Under the pieces are notes generated by a model. That model had not been told where the DNA came from, searched no databases, and was given only the letters and a program-made list of their open reading frames with translations. Positions 63,183 through 64,000 of a stretch of 64,000 nt of DNA are shown in pieces. Position 1 is the first letter of the stretch, and each line of letters starts with the position of its first letter. The stretch lies in NCBI GenBank assembly GCA_033064195.1, contig JARBJD010000061.1, positions 243,161 to 307,160 of the forward strand, in the 5' to 3' direction. Source of the stretch: Blattamonas nauphoetae (Eukaryota > Preaxostyla > Oxymonadida). The translations under genes and the position numbers were made by a program.

Positions 63183-64000
63183 TCAACTCCTCTCCTCTGC
63201 ATGACGCGATCCAGTCTTCTCCTCTGCATGACGCGATCCAGTCTTCTCCTCTGCATGACGCGATCCAGTCTTCTCCTCTGCATGACGCGATCCAGTCTTC
63301 TCCTCTGCATGACGCGATCCAGTCTTCTCCTCTGCATGACGCGATCCAGTCTTCTCCTCTGCGTGACGCGATCCAGTCTTCTCCTCTGCATGACGCGATC
63401 CAGTCTTCTCCTCTGCATGACGCGATCCAGTCTTCTCCTCTGCATGACGCGATCCAGTCTTCTCCTCTGCGTGACGCGATCCAGTCTTCTCCTCTGCGCT
63501 GACGCGATCCAGTCTTCTCCTCTGCGCGTGACGCGATCCAGTCTTCTCCTCTGCATGACGCGATCCAGTCTTCTCCTCTGCATGACGCGATCCAGTCTTC
63601 TCCTCTGCATGACGCGATCAGTCTTCTCCTCTGCGCTGACGCGATCCAGTCTTCTCCTCTGCATGACGCGATCCAGTCTTCTCCTCTGCGCATGACGCGA
63701 TCCAGTCTTCTCCTCTGCGTGACGCGATCCAGTCTTCTCCTCTGCGTGACGCGATCCAGTCTTCTCCTCTGCGTGACGCGATCCAGTCTTCACCTCTGCA
63801 TGACGCGATCCAGTCTTCTCCTCTGCGCGAGCGCGATCCAGTCTTCTCCTCTGCATGACGCGATCCAGTCTTCTCCTCTGCGACGCGATCCAGTCTTCTC
63901 CTCTGCGTGACGCGATCAGTCTTCTCCTCTGCGCGACGCGATCCAGTCTTCTCCTAAAACGCGATCCAGTCTTCTCCTCTGCGCTGACGCGATCCAGTCT
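63183..64000. repeat. 27-bp satellite, about 30 copies, continues beyond the window
   Basis: Unit CCTCTGCATGACGCGATCC plus AGTCTTCT. The first ten or so copies keep exact 27-bp phase, so every unit reads SSPLHDAIQ in one frame and an open frame continues from upstream to 63502. Later copies gain or lose one to three bases next to GCGC and break all frames. I treat it as non-coding. Confidence 0.93.

Overview
The window looks like nuclear DNA of a bacterivorous gut protist, most likely an oxymonad (Preaxostyla), with a Blattamonas-like genome as my best guess. This is inferred from giant right-handed beta-helix surface proteins with a transmembrane segment and a degenerate kinase tail, very short GT-AG introns, a bacterial/phage-type lysozyme set among eukaryotic genes, and many DNA transposons and DIRS-like retroelements. 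I could not test the taxonomy. The intact genes use the standard genetic code.

Layout. (1) 1-8004 (+): surface protein A, 5' end outside the window. (2) 9559-16602 (-): surface protein B, complete with signal peptide. (3) 17746-26292 (-): surface protein C, complete apart from one in-frame TGA. (4) 26526-27447 (+): coiled-coil/SPRY protein with a 34-nt intron, divergent from C. (5) 27926-44235 (+): surface protein D, split by four insertions and cut off at its 3' end by a fifth element. The four insertions are a Tigger/pogo-like transposon (31302-33465), a 348-bp MITE nested in another copy of itself (33967-34665), an 859-bp TIR element (37027-37885) and a DIRS-like retrotransposon (38522-43336). 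Dropping each insertion plus one target-site copy leaves D as one open frame. (6) 44236-48480: a segment bounded by inverted CAGATCTG-rich repeats, with minisatellites and decayed genes; its two flanks are different broken genes, which suggests a rearrangement. (7) 48392-50671: two lysozyme genes (GH24 + two CW_7 + LysM) as an inverted duplication, one cut in its LysM. (8) 50738-55459: a second DIRS-type shell with a decayed interior. (9) 56321-59990 (-): surface pseudogene E. (10) About 59991-63180: an old hAT transposon. (11) 63183-64000: a 27-bp satellite running off the end.

Functionally, A-E form one receptor-like family: a signal peptide (visible in B, C and D), a long beta-helix and/or Ig-like repeat ectodomain, a conserved Cys-containing pre-membrane module, one transmembrane helix, a basic stop-transfer and a cytoplasmic pseudokinase. 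D is cut within the pre-membrane module. The tails of B, C and E are nearly identical while ectodomains and linkers differ, as expected under gene conversion of a recognition family. The lysozymes fit digestion of gut bacteria. No tRNA, rRNA or CRISPR was recognised.
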